64,000 nt of DNA from Cranoglanis bouderius (lineage: Eukaryota; Chordata; Actinopteri; Siluriformes; Cranoglanididae): NCBI GenBank assembly GCA_023630585.1, contig CM042552.1:17495569-17559568 (forward strand), read 5' to 3'. The position numbers were made by a program, and so were the translations under genes. The notes under the pieces were generated by a model. The model was not told where the DNA came from. It did not search any database and saw nothing but the letters and a program-made list of their open reading frames with translations. This document shows, piece after piece, positions 45,848 through 57,549 of this stretch (position 1 is the first letter of the stretch; each line of letters starts with the position of its first letter).

Positions 45848-47540
45848 GGTTACGCATGTAACCCTGTTCCCTGAGAACGGAACGAGACGTTGCATGAGCT
45901 TCACGCTGTGGGAAGAACCTATGCACGTGACTGGTATCTGAAGTCTGTGTAAAATCACGCCTAATTATAGGCCTGCCGTGGTCAGGTGATGTGGCAATTA
46001 AGCGTGTTGCATGATATAAAATTGGCACCTGTGAACCACGCAATCAGCCTCTATTATCTGAAGCGAATATGCAGTTCACAGGCATGCCCCAGTATGACAA
46101 AGCTACGCAACGATTCGTTCACTTCTTAGGGAACTTAATGTTGCGTGAGCTTCACGTTGTGGGAACGAGTATACCCACTCTGTCACACTGAGGGTATGGC
46201 CTGTCACAGGGACTCCATCAGTAGGGGCGTGGCTGGCTGAAATGGTGGCCATGTAGACCCTAATTGTTGAAGGAGCCAACCTTGCTGACAAAGTTCCTGT
46301 AAGAACTCCATGACTGTAGCCATTGCGCAGTTCACTGGGTCACAGTGAGGTTCCTAGCATTTAACATGGTCTCTACAACCTCGGTTGAGAGACCAGAATC
46401 TATGAGCTGGTGCCCCTCAGGGGCCAGACCATAGTTTCCACAGTTATGGCCAAGGGTGATAAATCAACCCTAAGGCTTGAGACAATAGATCCCTGTGAAC
46501 AGGACTCTCCCAAGGAGTGCCGTGCAGCAGAGATATTATATTAGGATGGCAAAGCTGACCAACCTAAATTCCCTCCTGTCAATGGAGAGAGGTAGCTCGC
46601 AAGCACCTCCTCCACCTTGGCATAGCCAAATACCCATACTGTTAATTCCTCACGATGGCCAAATAATCGGATGTCGTGGGGTTATAAATACTGTTGGTGT
46701 ATGGTTTCTCCATACACCAGGGGGAGTTTTCTGCAATGTCACAGAGTTTTAATTTCACTGGGGAGAAAGCATTCGTTCAGCCTGCTATGAGCATCTCCCC
46801 GGGCCAGTCTAAATTCAACTTTTCTACAGCCCTAGTGATCACTTCAAGCAGCTCTTTATATTATTGAGAGCTGCTCTCAGTTTTTGGTGCACTGGCACCC
46901 CCTCTGGCTCCTCGGAGTCAGAGAGGGTGGGTTGACTCTCCATACTGGAAGGAGGAGTCGCGACGCGAGCTCCAAAACCCGGAAGTGGAGATCGGATCCG
47001 GAGGACAGAGCATGTGATAGAGCAGCGCTCATCTCCGGTTATTCCTCCAGATCCATACTGGATCCCCAGGACCCGAGCTGGCTGGCTGCCTCGGCAATGG
47101 CCAGCCCAGAGCCGCGAGGTCTGAAACGCAACTCCCTTCATCTGAGAAGAGAACCAAGAGCGGAGCTGCCTAATTGTGAAACGTTCACAATGCGTGCAGT
47201 CAGACCCCTTTTTTCTCTTTTTTTTTTGAGGGCCGCTGCAGCATGCTCCACCCCCAAACACTTCACACAGAAAGTGTGTCCATCCTCGAAATAAAACTGG
47301 ACATGGAATAACACTTCCTGAATTATCTCATACTCGCAAAGAGTTGAGGGACAGAAAAGTAAAGGTACATATATTATTTTCTGAAAAATAGAGAGGAAGT
47401 GAAGAGTTTTTAGGAGCATTCACACAGAAAACCAACATGTGGTCTTTCGCTGAAGATAATAAGGTTGATGGCGTCGTTCACAGGTGCCGTTTTTATATCA
47501 CGCAACGTTGAGTTCCCTTAGAAAGGGAATTAGTGGACTA
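45848..47540 (-). mobile_element. DIRS-like retrotransposon relic
   Basis: The left side has 'ggttacgcatgtaaccctgt' and 'ccctgagaacggaacgagac', with a second direct copy of the 'gttgcgtgagcttcacgttg' part at 46142. The right side (47493-47535) carries an inverted relative, 'cgcaacgttgagttccctt'. Inverted terminal repeats of this kind, together with a Gag-like Cys/His finger inside, point to a DIRS (tyrosine-recombinase) retroelement. RT and recombinase are absent. Confidence 0.55.
46839..47419 (-). pseudogene. DIRS-type ORF1 (Gag-like) relic
   Basis: The minus-strand frame at 47138-47419 has FEDGHTFCVKCLGVEHAAAAL. After a slip at the T-rich run near 47212-47226 the adjoining frame has CTHCERFTIRQLRSWF and, further on, an acidic SDSEEPEG region. 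The C..C...H and CxHC pattern resembles the finger of fish DIRS ORF1 products, which bind the element RNA. Broken by at least one frameshift. Confidence 0.55.
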
Positions 47541-47989
47541 CATTAGCCTTGTAGCTTTAGTGTAAAACTTTTCAGTAGGGTCAACAAATATGAGACTACT
47601 TTAAAAAAAAAAAATGTCATCAGCTATGACAAATGAAGGCTCCATCATTATGGAAAAAGTCTGAAATCCACCCATCCATTTTCTGTACCACTATATAATA
47701 TGATTCATATGTACAGTACTGTATCATAAAAAGTGGACAACAAAAAAAAAAGCTATGATTTTCATACTTTTTTTCTGGAAATTGCAAAAGTGCCTTTTGA
47801 GAAAATGTCATTTTTCCAGACCTGCAGAAGAACCTTGTGAAACTGAAGCAGTATGAAACACAAAGCACATTGGTTAGCATGCATTTGTAACAGAAGCATG
47901 CTAGCTATTGAGATCACGATCATCTGCAGCAGTCAAGCATGACTAACGAGATTAGCCGAACGCTTTTGTATCTTCACCTCGAAATCCCC
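47541..47989. other. Unassigned; includes a truncated repeat start
   Basis: 'ccatccattttctgtaccac' at about 47668-47692 is the beginning of the dispersed repeat seen at 7370 and 49020, truncated. Otherwise nothing recognised. Confidence 0.4.
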
Positions 47990-48400
47990 CGCTGGCTGTA
48001 ATGCACTGTGTGATTTATTATTATAACACACTCTCCTGACTGTAAATGAGGAATTGCAGCTGCATCTGGTGCCTAAAGTTTCGATTGGTTAACGTGAGTC
48101 CGAGAGGTGTTACTGTTTGTAGCTTTCATTACAACTTAATTCATATCATGTGCAACAAAGTTTATTGCTGCATAAATGAATGTATTCTGCATGAGCTGAA
48201 GTGATGGCAACTGCACTTTGCTGGATGGAATTGGATGTTACATAATTGCAAAACTCTATTACCTTGAGTCGTTATTCATTTAAAAACCAAATTGCAGTAA
48301 AATATCTGCAGCGCTGGCGTTTAAATAAATCATGGCTTTATCTCCACTGCTGGAGTCTTTGACCTTGAGTCATGTTTCATAAGAAACAAGGTTTCTTATC
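47990..48400. promoter_or_regulatory. Candidate conserved non-coding block
   Basis: Complex unique sequence with 'ttacaacttaattcatatca', 'tgcataaatgaatgtattct' and 'taaataaatcatggctttat'. No open frame of note. Regulatory role is a guess from composition. Confidence 0.25.
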
Positions 48401-48744
48401 CTCACACCAAGGCCTGAGGGCTTTTCAGCGTGTAGAACAATAATGATTAAAGGACACGGATATGTTCAGAGAAAATAAAGTCATTGTTAAAGTTAAACTT
48501 TCAGCTGTGGTACAACAATATCCTCTTCAAACTCAATAACACATTTTCTGATTTTCTACTGTTCCTAAATGTTCTGGAACATTCGGCGTGTTCCATTGGC
48601 CTATAAGCCTCTCAGAGCAAAACCTCACTACACACTACATGAGAAAGGATAGAGGACACATGAGGACATTAAACATTTAATCCACTTACAGTAAGAGTAA
48701 AGCTCATATACAATAACTAATTCTGTATCTCTTTTCTATGTTCT

Positions 48745-49265
48745 TCCATTTATCCATCTATCTACCTTTATCCATACATCTGTCCATCTTTCTGTCCATG
48801 CCTATATTCATCCATCCATCAATTTTTCCATAATTGTCAGCCCATCCCTAATCACCAACCCATTCATCCATTTATTCATCTATCTAGCTGTCCATTCCTT
48901 TATCTATTCATCTAAATGTGCACCCACCTGACCATCTGTTCATCTGTTTTTCCATCCACAGATCTATCCATCTTCTGCCTATCAATTTATTCATCTGTTC
49001 ATTCACCAACCCATCCATATGTTCATCCATCCATTCATTTTCTGTACCACTTATCCTACACAGGGTCTTGGGGATCCTGGAGCCTATTCCAGGGGACTTG
49101 GGACATAGGGCGGGGGACACCCTGGACAGGGTGCCAACCCATCGCAGAGCACAATCGCACACACACACACATACCCATTCAGACACTATGGACAATTTGG
49201 AAATGCCAAGCAACCTACAACGCATGTCTTTGGAAACTGGAGTTTCCGGAGGAAAGCCCTGAAGC
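48745..49265 (+). repeat. (ATCC/ATCT)n followed by dispersed repeat copy 2
   Basis: Degenerate tetranucleotides from about 48745 to 49035 lead into 'ccattcattttctgtaccac', 'ggagcctattccaggggact', 'gagcacaatcgcacacacac' and 'catgtctttggaaactggag', the same repeat as 7370-7600 in the same orientation. Frames through it are incidental. Confidence 0.65.
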
Positions 49266-49349
49266 CCCCATATTCACCCATTTATCTACACGTTCTTAAA
49301 TCCCTTCATCCATATATGCATCCATCTATCTTATGTGATCCAGCCACTA

Positions 49350-49393
<44 letters not shown>
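49350..49393. repeat. (TTA)n microsatellite
   Basis: About 14 units. Confidence 0.95.
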
Positions 49394-50640
49394 TAAAAAC
49401 ATTTACAATCTCATGTTAGAAAAAACAGGTCAGGAATAAGGTCTGCCATGAAACATATCAATTTATTTCAATATAATTATATCAATATAATTTCAATCAA
49501 CCATAAACCAAAAACACATTAAAATAATTTGACTGCACTTACATACAGATAAGACTGTCTCCACTTTTTAAAGTGATTTCATGGGTATGATTAGTAAAAG
49601 TTTCTGAAGTTTTCACTCCAGCAGCAGCAGACTGCAGACTCTCAGAAAGAGCAAAACACATGAAAACTTGTTTATCAGATTTGGTACTGCAGGGACAGAG
49701 AGAGACAGGGAGAGGTATGGTTCTGCATGCATAACATAGTAATATATAGTGCATTTACACAGGAGGAAATTACCTAGACAAGAATGTAACAAGGCTTTAT
49801 AAATTAAATTATACAACTCCATGGCTCAAATACACATTTTTATGGGGTTTTATTTTCAATTGCATTTCCAGTCCAAATAGTTTAGAAGGTAAAATATTCT
49901 GAAACATTCTATATGTTTATAATATCAATTAAGGAATAAATCACAATGGAGCTTGATGTTATAGGACACACTATTATTGAGATTATGTTTAAAATGATCA
50001 TGAGGTTAACTGTTAACTATTATCAAGTTAAATTCCTTTGTAGTATGTTTGTACATAGTATATGAGGCTAACATTAGCCAGGAAGTAGGGGGCATATTCA
50101 GGATCCAGAATTCAATAGCACTTTGTGGGATAATATCTCATAATAACTTACAATTACATACTCAGACCAATGAGATTGGGAATGTGCTTTCTCTTATGCT
50201 TGCAGATATTGAGCATCCTTTTCTTCCCAAACAGCTCAGAAGGTTAAAAAAAAAGTAGGAGGATTGCCAAAACACAGTGTCACGATTTTCTAGCACTGCA
50301 TGCACTTGCTTAACTTGTTGTTAATGAGGCAATGTGCACAGCATGTGGCCATCTTAACGTACAGCATGCTTGGCTGTGTTTCATTACTCACTGCCAAAAA
50401 TCAGGGTTTATTTCAGTGCCACATTTCTGAACTCAGACATTTAATCATTTTTAATAAAGAAATTTTGGGGACAGACATTTTGGGGTCATTATGACATGAG
50501 AGTAGCTGACACAAAATGTCAAGTATAATTCTGGGCTAAAGAGGTGATTTAAGTTTAAAATTGCAATGCATTATTGGGGGGAAAAGTTCAGATTTTTGTT
50601 GCCGCAAGGGTTCACCAACTATGGATTTTTCTACCATTTT
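49394..50640. other. Unassigned intergenic sequence
   Basis: AT-rich; several 60-70 codon frames without domains. No element identified. Confidence 0.35.
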
Positions 50641-50644
50641 ATTT

Positions 50645-51486
50645 ACAAAATGTCTCTAACATTTGAAGGTGCTAAATATTTTTTTAATGTGACACAAAAG
50701 TTAATTAAACAAAAAACAGCCATTTGTTGTATACGTATTCACCCACCAACCCCCTGGCTCAATACTTTGTGGAACCACCTTTGGCTGCAATTACAGCTAC
50801 AGATCTTATATCTCTATCAGCTTTACACATCTGGATCCTGATATGTTTGCCCATTCTTCTTGCCAAACTCGCTCAAGCTCAGTCAGATTGGATGGGGGCC
50901 CAGTAGTAAGCAGAAAATTTCAAGTCTTGCACAGATTCTCAATGGGATTGAGGTGTGGGCTTTAACTGAGTCATTCCAACACATTCCGGGTCTTGGTTTT
51001 CTTCTAGGATTGCCCTGTATTTGGCACCATCCATCTTTCCCTCAACCCTGACAAGCTTCACAGTCTCTGATTATGAAAAGCATCCCCACAACAGGATGCT
51101 ACCACCACCATGCTTCCTGGTGGAGATGGTGTTCTCAGACGGTGAAGAGCAATGTTTGGTTTCCTTAAAAATGTAGCATTTTGTGCCAAGGCCAGAAAGT
51201 AACATTTTGGTCTCATCAGAACATGGAAGCTTTTTCCACATGTTTCCCGAGTCTTCAAGCAGGATTGCTCAGCTTCTTGGAGTGTCCGGGCTAGGATTGA
51301 TCTGTGAACAGCGTCTACCATTTGACCTATAGATCTCTCCAGCTCCTTCAGAGTTTCCCTTGGCAATATTATGGGATATTTTTGTGTAGATCCATTTAAC
51401 CCCGGTGAAATTCATCTCAGTTCACGGTTGAATGGTATAAAATGTGGAAAAGTTAAAGGGGGTGAATACTTATGCAAGGCACTGTA
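50645..51486 (-). mobile_element. Tc1/mariner family I relic
   Basis: The right terminal repeat 'gggggtgaatacttatgcaa' with 'ggcactgta' is intact. On the left only the inner repeat 'acgtattcacccacc' remains. Minus-strand coding remnants (51058-51366: RETLKELERSIGQMVDAVH..., RPKCYFLALAQNATFLRKPN, GSMVVVASC) show the order is compressed by deletions. Not functional. Confidence 0.75.
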
Positions 51487-51724
51487 TGCAACAGGTGAAT
51501 ATGTACGGCTTAATGCTAGATTTCAAAGTGACGTAAAAACAAACAATCATTAGATTAAACAGACAGCTATATAAATATGCATATATATTTTAATTATACA
51601 CTGTCAAATGGTGTTATATTATAGTATAGCTGCTGTAAGATCTCTCAATTCCACACACCCCTAGTTTCCCTGAATGCCGAGTATGTTTGGGACCAAAGGG
51701 GACCATTTACTAATTGGTTCGCAG

Positions 51725-51725
<1 letters not shown>

Positions 51726-51760
<35 letters not shown>

Positions 51761-51874
51761 TTTGTTTTCCCCCGCTGTGCTGTCAGCTACAGGAAGGCAA
51801 TTGGAGGTTAAAAAACTGATACATTACCCAGGGTGCATTTCTCCACACACCAGTCTGTCATATGCTTCAGTAAA

Positions 51875-51928
<54 letters not shown>
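51726..51928. repeat. (TG)n and (CA)n in inverted orientation
   Basis: (TG)17 at 51726-51759 and (CA)25 at 51879-51928 with about 120 bp between; a long hairpin is possible. Confidence 0.92.
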
Positions 51929-51929
<1 letters not shown>

Positions 51930-52009
51930 TTCTAACTTTGCATTTGTATCATAGAGAGATACATATGAAACAGTATAACTAAATAAATAATTTTTAAAAA
52001 GTATGTAAT

Positions 52010-52700
52010 TTATTTAGCGAGTCAGTAATTCAGTGGGTCACTGAGACATAAAGTCAGTGTTTCTGGAAGCGATTCACTCAGTGAGTCACTCATTTGATAA
52101 GTCAGTTAGTGAATCATGCAGTGATTTAGTCAGTGAGTCCGTCAATTACTGTGTTATGAAGTCATGAGTAATGAACTCGAACCAGAAATGATATATTCAT
52201 TGATGGAGAATTTAAAGCACTCTCGTACGTCGCTCTGGATAAGGGCGTCTGCTAAATGCTATAAATGTAAATGTAAGTCTGGGATTCAGTGAATCAGTTA
52301 TTTAGGCAGTAATAAACCATCATCTGTTATGCAGTCAGTGATTATGCCAGTGAGTCAGTCATTCAGTGAGTCAGTGAATCAGTCAGTTAATGATTTGGGT
52401 GGTCTGGCATTCAGTCAGTGATTCAGTCAGTGAATCAGTTATTCAGTGGGTAACTGAGACATAAGATTAGCTATTCAGTCAGTCAGTGTTTCAGGAAGTG
52501 ATTCACTCAGTGAGTAAATCAGTCGGTGAACCATGCAAAGATTCAGTCAGTGAGTCAGTCATTCATTGGTCACTGAGTCAAGAGGTCAGTGATTCAGTCA
52601 GTCTGTGAATCACAAAGCGCTGAGTTAGTTTTAAAGTGATTCGGTCATTCGGTCATTCGCTGATTCATTTAGTCAGTCAGTGAGTGAATCAGTCAGTAAG
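52010..52700. repeat. GTCA/ATTC-based minisatellite
   Basis: Variants of 'agtcagtgattcagtcagtg' and 'agtgagtcagtcattcagtg' throughout, interrupted at 52215-52280 by an L2-type tail. Confidence 0.8.
52215..52280 (+). repeat. L2-type LINE 3' tail fragment
   Basis: 'cgtcgctctggataagggcg' followed by 'tctgctaaatgctataaatg' and short tgtaaa units, the typical 3' end of fish L2-type LINEs and the SINEs they mobilise. It interrupts the surrounding minisatellite. Confidence 0.7.
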
Positions 52701-52757
52701 AGACAACGCCTCATCTCCCTCAGCAGGCTGACAGTAATAATAGATAAAGTGTGCACT

Positions 52758-52758
<1 letters not shown>

Positions 52759-52797
<39 letters not shown>

Positions 52798-52922
52798 CAT
52801 GCTGTGGTTAAACTCAAAGAGAAACCTTTGATTATTCCCATGTATTATGAAGTTATAAAAAAATAGCAGGCATGCAAGGTTCTCTCTCCTCCTACACACA
52901 GCATTTAAATGAAGCTTTTGAT

Positions 52923-52961
<39 letters not shown>
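52759..52961. repeat. Paired (TG)n arrays
   Basis: (TG)n runs at 52759-52793 and 52930-52961 around about 135 bp of unique DNA. Confidence 0.9.
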
Positions 52962-52965
<4 letters not shown>

Positions 52966-53559
52966 GAGTGTGTTTGTGTTTGCACTGTGGTCCATAACCT
53001 CTTGTGCTTTACTATGTAATTACACTATGACATTTGAAAACTTGAACACAAGACGAGAACTCGTCTTATAATCTGAATATGGAACATAATAAAATGGGGT
53101 TTTATTTATGTCTCGTTTTAATAAGTGAGCCTACAGAGTGTGGATATGGCAAGGTCGGCATAATATACTAAGGGGCAGTGGCACATAGGTGACCATAGTG
53201 TATTACTTATCATTTAATAACTTCTTCACTTTAAGAATGTTTCATTATTTTATTGGATTTCGGAGGGACAAATAAAAGAAATAGATTGGTGGATGGATGG
53301 TGGATATACAGACTGGGACAGAGCTTTGACCCATATATAATTGTACTGTAGGCGAAATTTATAACTCCAGCATGCATTTTATTTCAGCTGAATATGTCCA
53401 TGTCCTTACTGATTTGATTTTTCTACCAGGTTAAAACTCACTCCCTTTGAGGTTTAGGAAGGCTGTCAGTTTGAATAACTCTCAAGGTTGAGTACTTTAG
53501 CAACACAGATAAACAGATTACTTATTTCAACCCTGTGGCTGCAGATACTTTGGGAAAAC
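52962..53559. other. Unassigned intergenic sequence
   Basis: No gene or repeat recognised. Confidence 0.35.
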
Positions 53560-53640
53560 GTGGCTCTTTGGCAGTGCTGGGATTTGAACTCACAACCTTC
53601 TGGTGATTGGCACAGAACACAATTGCTGAGGCACCACTTC
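53560..53640 (-). repeat. tRNA-derived SINE fragment
   Basis: Minus strand reads 'ccagaaggttgtgagttcaa' then 'atcccagcactgccaaag'. 'ggttgtgagttcaaatccc' fits a Pol III box B and the flanking text matches tRNA-type SINEs common in otophysan fish. Box A and the tail are not evident. Confidence 0.6.
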
Positions 53641-54049
53641 TTTCAGTTTAAAAACTACTTAATAATGATAATTAATCTATTTTTTTTTTTTTGTTCAGAA
53701 AGATGAGATCACAGCCCCACCCTTTTTATAGTATATTCCTCGGATCTTATGATCCTAGTACCCTGTATTATCTGGACCATATCTTCCCATGACTCTATAT
53801 GCCAGGGCAGGGGTGGTACCACTAGTTTAAGAGTTGTTTAAGGGGGTAAATTATGCATTTCTCTCGTGTAAATGTTAGATTAATCATGATTGACAGAGGT
53901 CATAAAAACCCAGAGGACATACCTTTTCCGATCTTTAAAGGGAAGGGCCTGGGGGTTGTAATTAAAAATAATAATAATAATAATCATATGTGCTCCTATC
54001 TCACCTCAAAGGTTACTTTCCCTGATGCAGCTAAACTAGTTAGCTAGTT

Positions 54050-54197
54050 CTAAATGCACACTTACACCAAGGAAAGTAAACTGCCACTGATGCCCGCTCA
54101 CCATGCTCGCTCTGGATGCAATCCACTTGATCAAAGTAAAATCAGGAATGTACTAAAAAAAATAGGATGCCTAAAACTTTTGCACAGTACTGTATGT
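54050..54197. mobile_element. Tc1-type end fragment
   Basis: Ends 'aaaacttttgcacagtactg' + TA, a typical Tc1/mariner terminal repeat. The upstream ~110 bp is probably the same element; no coding part. Confidence 0.5.
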
Positions 54198-54429
54198 TAT
54201 TCACTAGCTAAATGCAACAAAACGAAACATTATTAACGAAACATGATGTTGCCTTTTTGCCAGCTTTGAAAAGTAGTATTGCTGGGCAATACTTGGATGA
54301 GAAGCACTGTTGCCATGGCAATACCAGCAGTACTGTTGGTGGCAGCCATGTTCTAGGGGTACTCAAAATTTTTTGGTCAGTGACACCCAACATTCTCGGG
54401 ATCACAACACAATATAATGCCAGTACCAT

Positions 54430-55260
54430 ATGTTTCTAGTGCCCTGTCTTCTCAGTGCCGTACATCCCCAGTTCCCTTTGTTTCCATGGGTCTATGTTCC
54501 TAGTATGCAATTTTTTCATGGCCCTATGTCCCAACTAACCTGTTTCCATAGTCTATGACCATTACCCTATGTTTCCATGGCCCTATGTCCTCAGTACCCT
54601 ATTACAATGGCCCTGTGTCACCAGTATCGCATGTTTCCATGCTTCTGTGTCCCGTTTCCTATGTTTCCATGGTCCTACTGTATGTCCACCATAACCTATG
54701 TTTCCATGGTCCTATGTCCACAGTAAACTATGTTTTCATGCCCTAGATCCCCAGTTCCCTATACTTCCATGGCCCTATGTCACCAGTATCTTATGTTTCC
54801 ATGGCCCAACGTATGTCCCCACCACCCTATGTTTCAATGCCACTACGCTCCTCAGTACCCTATGTTTCCATGGCCCTATGTCCTCAGTTCCCTGTTTCCA
54901 TGGTTCACTGTCCCGAGTACTCTGTTTGCATGACTCTATGTCCACGGTATCCTATGTTTCAATGGCCCGATGTCCACAGTATCCTATGTTTCCAAGGACC
55001 TATATTGCTAGTACACTATATTTCAGTGGCCCTATATCACCAGTCCTCTATGTCTCCATGGCCCTAGATTCCAGTACAATATGCTTCCATGGCCCGATGC
55101 CCCCAGTACCCAATGTTTCAATGTGCCTATGCCTCTAGTACCATTTATTTCAATGGCCCTGTGTCCAGAATACCCTCGGTTTCCAGTGCCCTATGTCCCA
55201 AGTACCCTATGTTTCTAGTGCCTACCTATATTGTTAGTGTTCCATGTTTCTAAAGTGACC
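54430..55260 (+). repeat. 16-bp minisatellite array, locus 3
   Basis: Alternating 16-bp units 'tatgtttccatggccc' and 'tatgtccccagtaccc' form a 32-bp super-repeat. The reverse complement contains 'acatagggtactgggg', which matches the unit of 11214-12300, so this array lies in the opposite orientation. Open frames of up to 146 codons through it are artefacts. Confidence 0.85.
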
Positions 55261-55315
55261 TTTGGAGGGTGAATGGATCTGTTATTGTTTGTGGCTGTAA
55301 CAGTGATCAATTTAG

Positions 55316-55317
<2 letters not shown>

Positions 55318-55377
<60 letters not shown>

Positions 55378-55572
55378 ATTAGCCTCAAGGTGACTTGGCT
55401 CTTTTTGCAGCTGGGGATAGAATGATGAATTCCGGGAGGTACATTTGCTGTACTGTTGTGTGTGTGTGTGTGTGTGTGTGTTCTGGATGGTGGACCACCA
55501 TCACAGATGCTTCATGGCATCTGTCTCCTTTGATTCTTCGCTCAGGGTGTGCGTGTGTGTGTGTGTGTGTGT
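55318..55572. repeat. Three (TG)n arrays
   Basis: (TG)n at 55318-55376, 55457-55481 and 55552-55572, separated by 70-80 bp unique segments. 'ggatggtggaccaccatc' in the second spacer is a near-perfect palindrome. Confidence 0.9.
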
Positions 55573-56082
55573 TCGTGTGGAGGGTGGATTGCCTCCCAAA
55601 TGACCCCCTTAAGTCCACTTGATCTGATGTTTCCAACTGTAGCTATGCAGAAACACTAAGTAATAAGAGCTGATTATGTCTTGCTAGTTATTGCTAGCAG
55701 GTGTCGCTAACAGGAAGTGACATGGCATGCATGGTCTGCTAATTTAAGGATAAAATAAGATCCCATTTCATCTTTGTAATTAAAACCATGGAAACATGTC
55801 TGTTATTGTTTGGGTGGGCCGTGTCTCAAATGCACAATCCCTGAAGTCACCTCTACACATTATAACAGAAGTTGATTATGTATGTAATGGTGTCTGCTTC
55901 TTGTTAGCTTTCCTTAGTGGCCTTCGCTAACAGGAAGTGACACAGTGAACGTGGGTGGCCAATGCTAACGGGGGGTTGATAATACAAAATGTCACCATGT
56001 ATGAAACGCTGTCCGAAGTGTTGTCGTCGTGTCCAAATAATTACCACGCTGACCTAAAACAAACAAACAAACAAACAAACAA
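55573..56082. other. Unassigned; ends in (AAAC)n
   Basis: 'aacaggaagtgacatggca' near 55709 and 'aacaggaagtgacacagtg' near 55930 lie in two related segments (also sharing 'gctaacaggaagtga'), an old local duplication. (AAAC)n at 56056-56082. No gene. Confidence 0.45.
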
Positions 56083-56400
56083 GACGCATCAGAATTTGGT
56101 ACTGGTTAAAATAATGCTAGTTAAAATAGCTTTATCACAAACAAAGGAACAAGACATCGCAGTTGCATTATTTTCCTTTCACAACCACACACACACACAC
56201 ACACATTTTGATTTGCATACAGAAATAATAGCCCGATCCATCTATAATTCATGGAGAAGAGAGACAATAACAGTGTCATTATTAAAGCACAGACTGAATA
56301 TCGAAGCATCCATTCAGAAAGAAAATAAAAGAGGCAGAGATGCACGTAAAATGATTTTTTTTTTCTGAAATACCTCTTTTAGGAAATACAATATTGGCCA
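56083..56400. promoter_or_regulatory. Candidate conserved non-coding block
   Basis: Unique sequence with 'acaaaggaacaagacatcgc', 'attttgatttgcatacagaa' (octamer ATTTGCAT) and 'gacaataacagtgtcattat'. The plus strand is open but without a domain; the simple (CA)n at about 56184-56205 splits it. Motif content only. Confidence 0.28.
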
Positions 56401-56514
56401 TTCTAATGGAACCTGACTCTGGTGACTCCTCGTCACTCCTTTGTGAGAGTTTTTAATGAATGTTATGTTTCTTTCTATGTTATGCGGCTTCACCACAATG
56501 TCCCGGCCCTAGAG

Positions 56515-57055
56515 ATCAATATTCTCATTCCTAGGGCATAACATAAACCCGTCTCGATTTTTAATACTGTGTGTTGTTACCTGGATGATCGATGACTATT
56601 TTTAAGTTTTGGTGTAAAGCATCAGTGAATGTTTGCACCTTTTGTAATAGTTGAGTCCCTCAGTTGTCCTGAGTGTGAAAGGATGGATCTCAACATTATA
56701 TAATCACTGTTGGAAATTGGTCAAATATGCAGAAGATGCTGAAAAAGCAAAGAATGTGCAGGACCTGGAGGATTTTTCTGAAGAACAGTGGGCAGTTTAA
56801 CTGCTCAGAACAAACAAGGGACTCATGAACACAAAACATCACAAAATATAAAAACAGTCGTTGATCATCCAGGTAACAACACACAGTATTACGAATCGAG
56901 CGTGCGTAAACTTTTTAACTGGTGAATTTGTGTAAATTCAGTTATTATTGTGTGTTGTGGACTATATGTAAACATCTGTTATGTGAAATAGTTTATTCAG
57001 GGCCGTACTAAATAAAAAAAATGCAATTATAATAATAATAATAATAATAATAATA

Positions 57056-57109
<54 letters not shown>

Positions 57110-57160
57110 TACATTTTGCAGATTCTGCAAGGCATATGTAAACTTATGACCTCAACTGTA
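56515..57160. mobile_element. Non-autonomous Tc1/mariner-like element, one end intact
   Basis: Ends at 57160 with 'gcatatgtaaacttatgacc' + 'tcaactgta', a terminal repeat of the CAGTTGA...TTTACATA class that includes Sleeping Beauty-type elements. Inside is a 35-bp inverted pair (about 56562-56596 and 56858-56892) and the (AAT)n(ATT)n palindrome at 57028-57110. Non-coding; the left end is lost. Confidence 0.6.
57028..57110. repeat. (AAT)n(ATT)n palindromic microsatellite
   Basis: About nine AAT units run directly into about eighteen ATT units, giving a self-complementary arm of roughly 28 bp with almost no loop. Confidence 0.92.
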
Positions 57161-57549
57161 TACAGTGGGTATAGAAAAGAATCACCCCCCTTTAAAAATA
57201 ATCACATTTTGTTGCTTTTCAGCCTGAAATGAAGACGGACACAGTTTTATCCAGCTGTATTTACTCAGTGCAACTTATAACATCCAAGTAAAAGATATAA
57301 CACCAACATGTCAGAAAAAAACAAAACAAAAAAAAAAAAACAAATAAAAAAACAGAATCACTGAGTTGGGAAAAGGATCACCCCCCTCCGAAAAATGACT
57401 TGTAAACTCAGTAAGGTGAAGCTAATCACCTTCTCAGTGGCACACAAAGCCATTTGACTTTCAACTGTGATCAGCTGTGGTCATTTTGATTAGATCAGCA
57501 TGAAAAGAGCTTTCCTGGAGCATTTTGTAGTGCAACTGAAGCAAACAAT

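Noticed and set aside
54555..55138. Open frames of up to 146 codons in 54.5-55.1 kb
   Set aside because: By-product of the 32-bp super-repeat; no domain and no codon structure.
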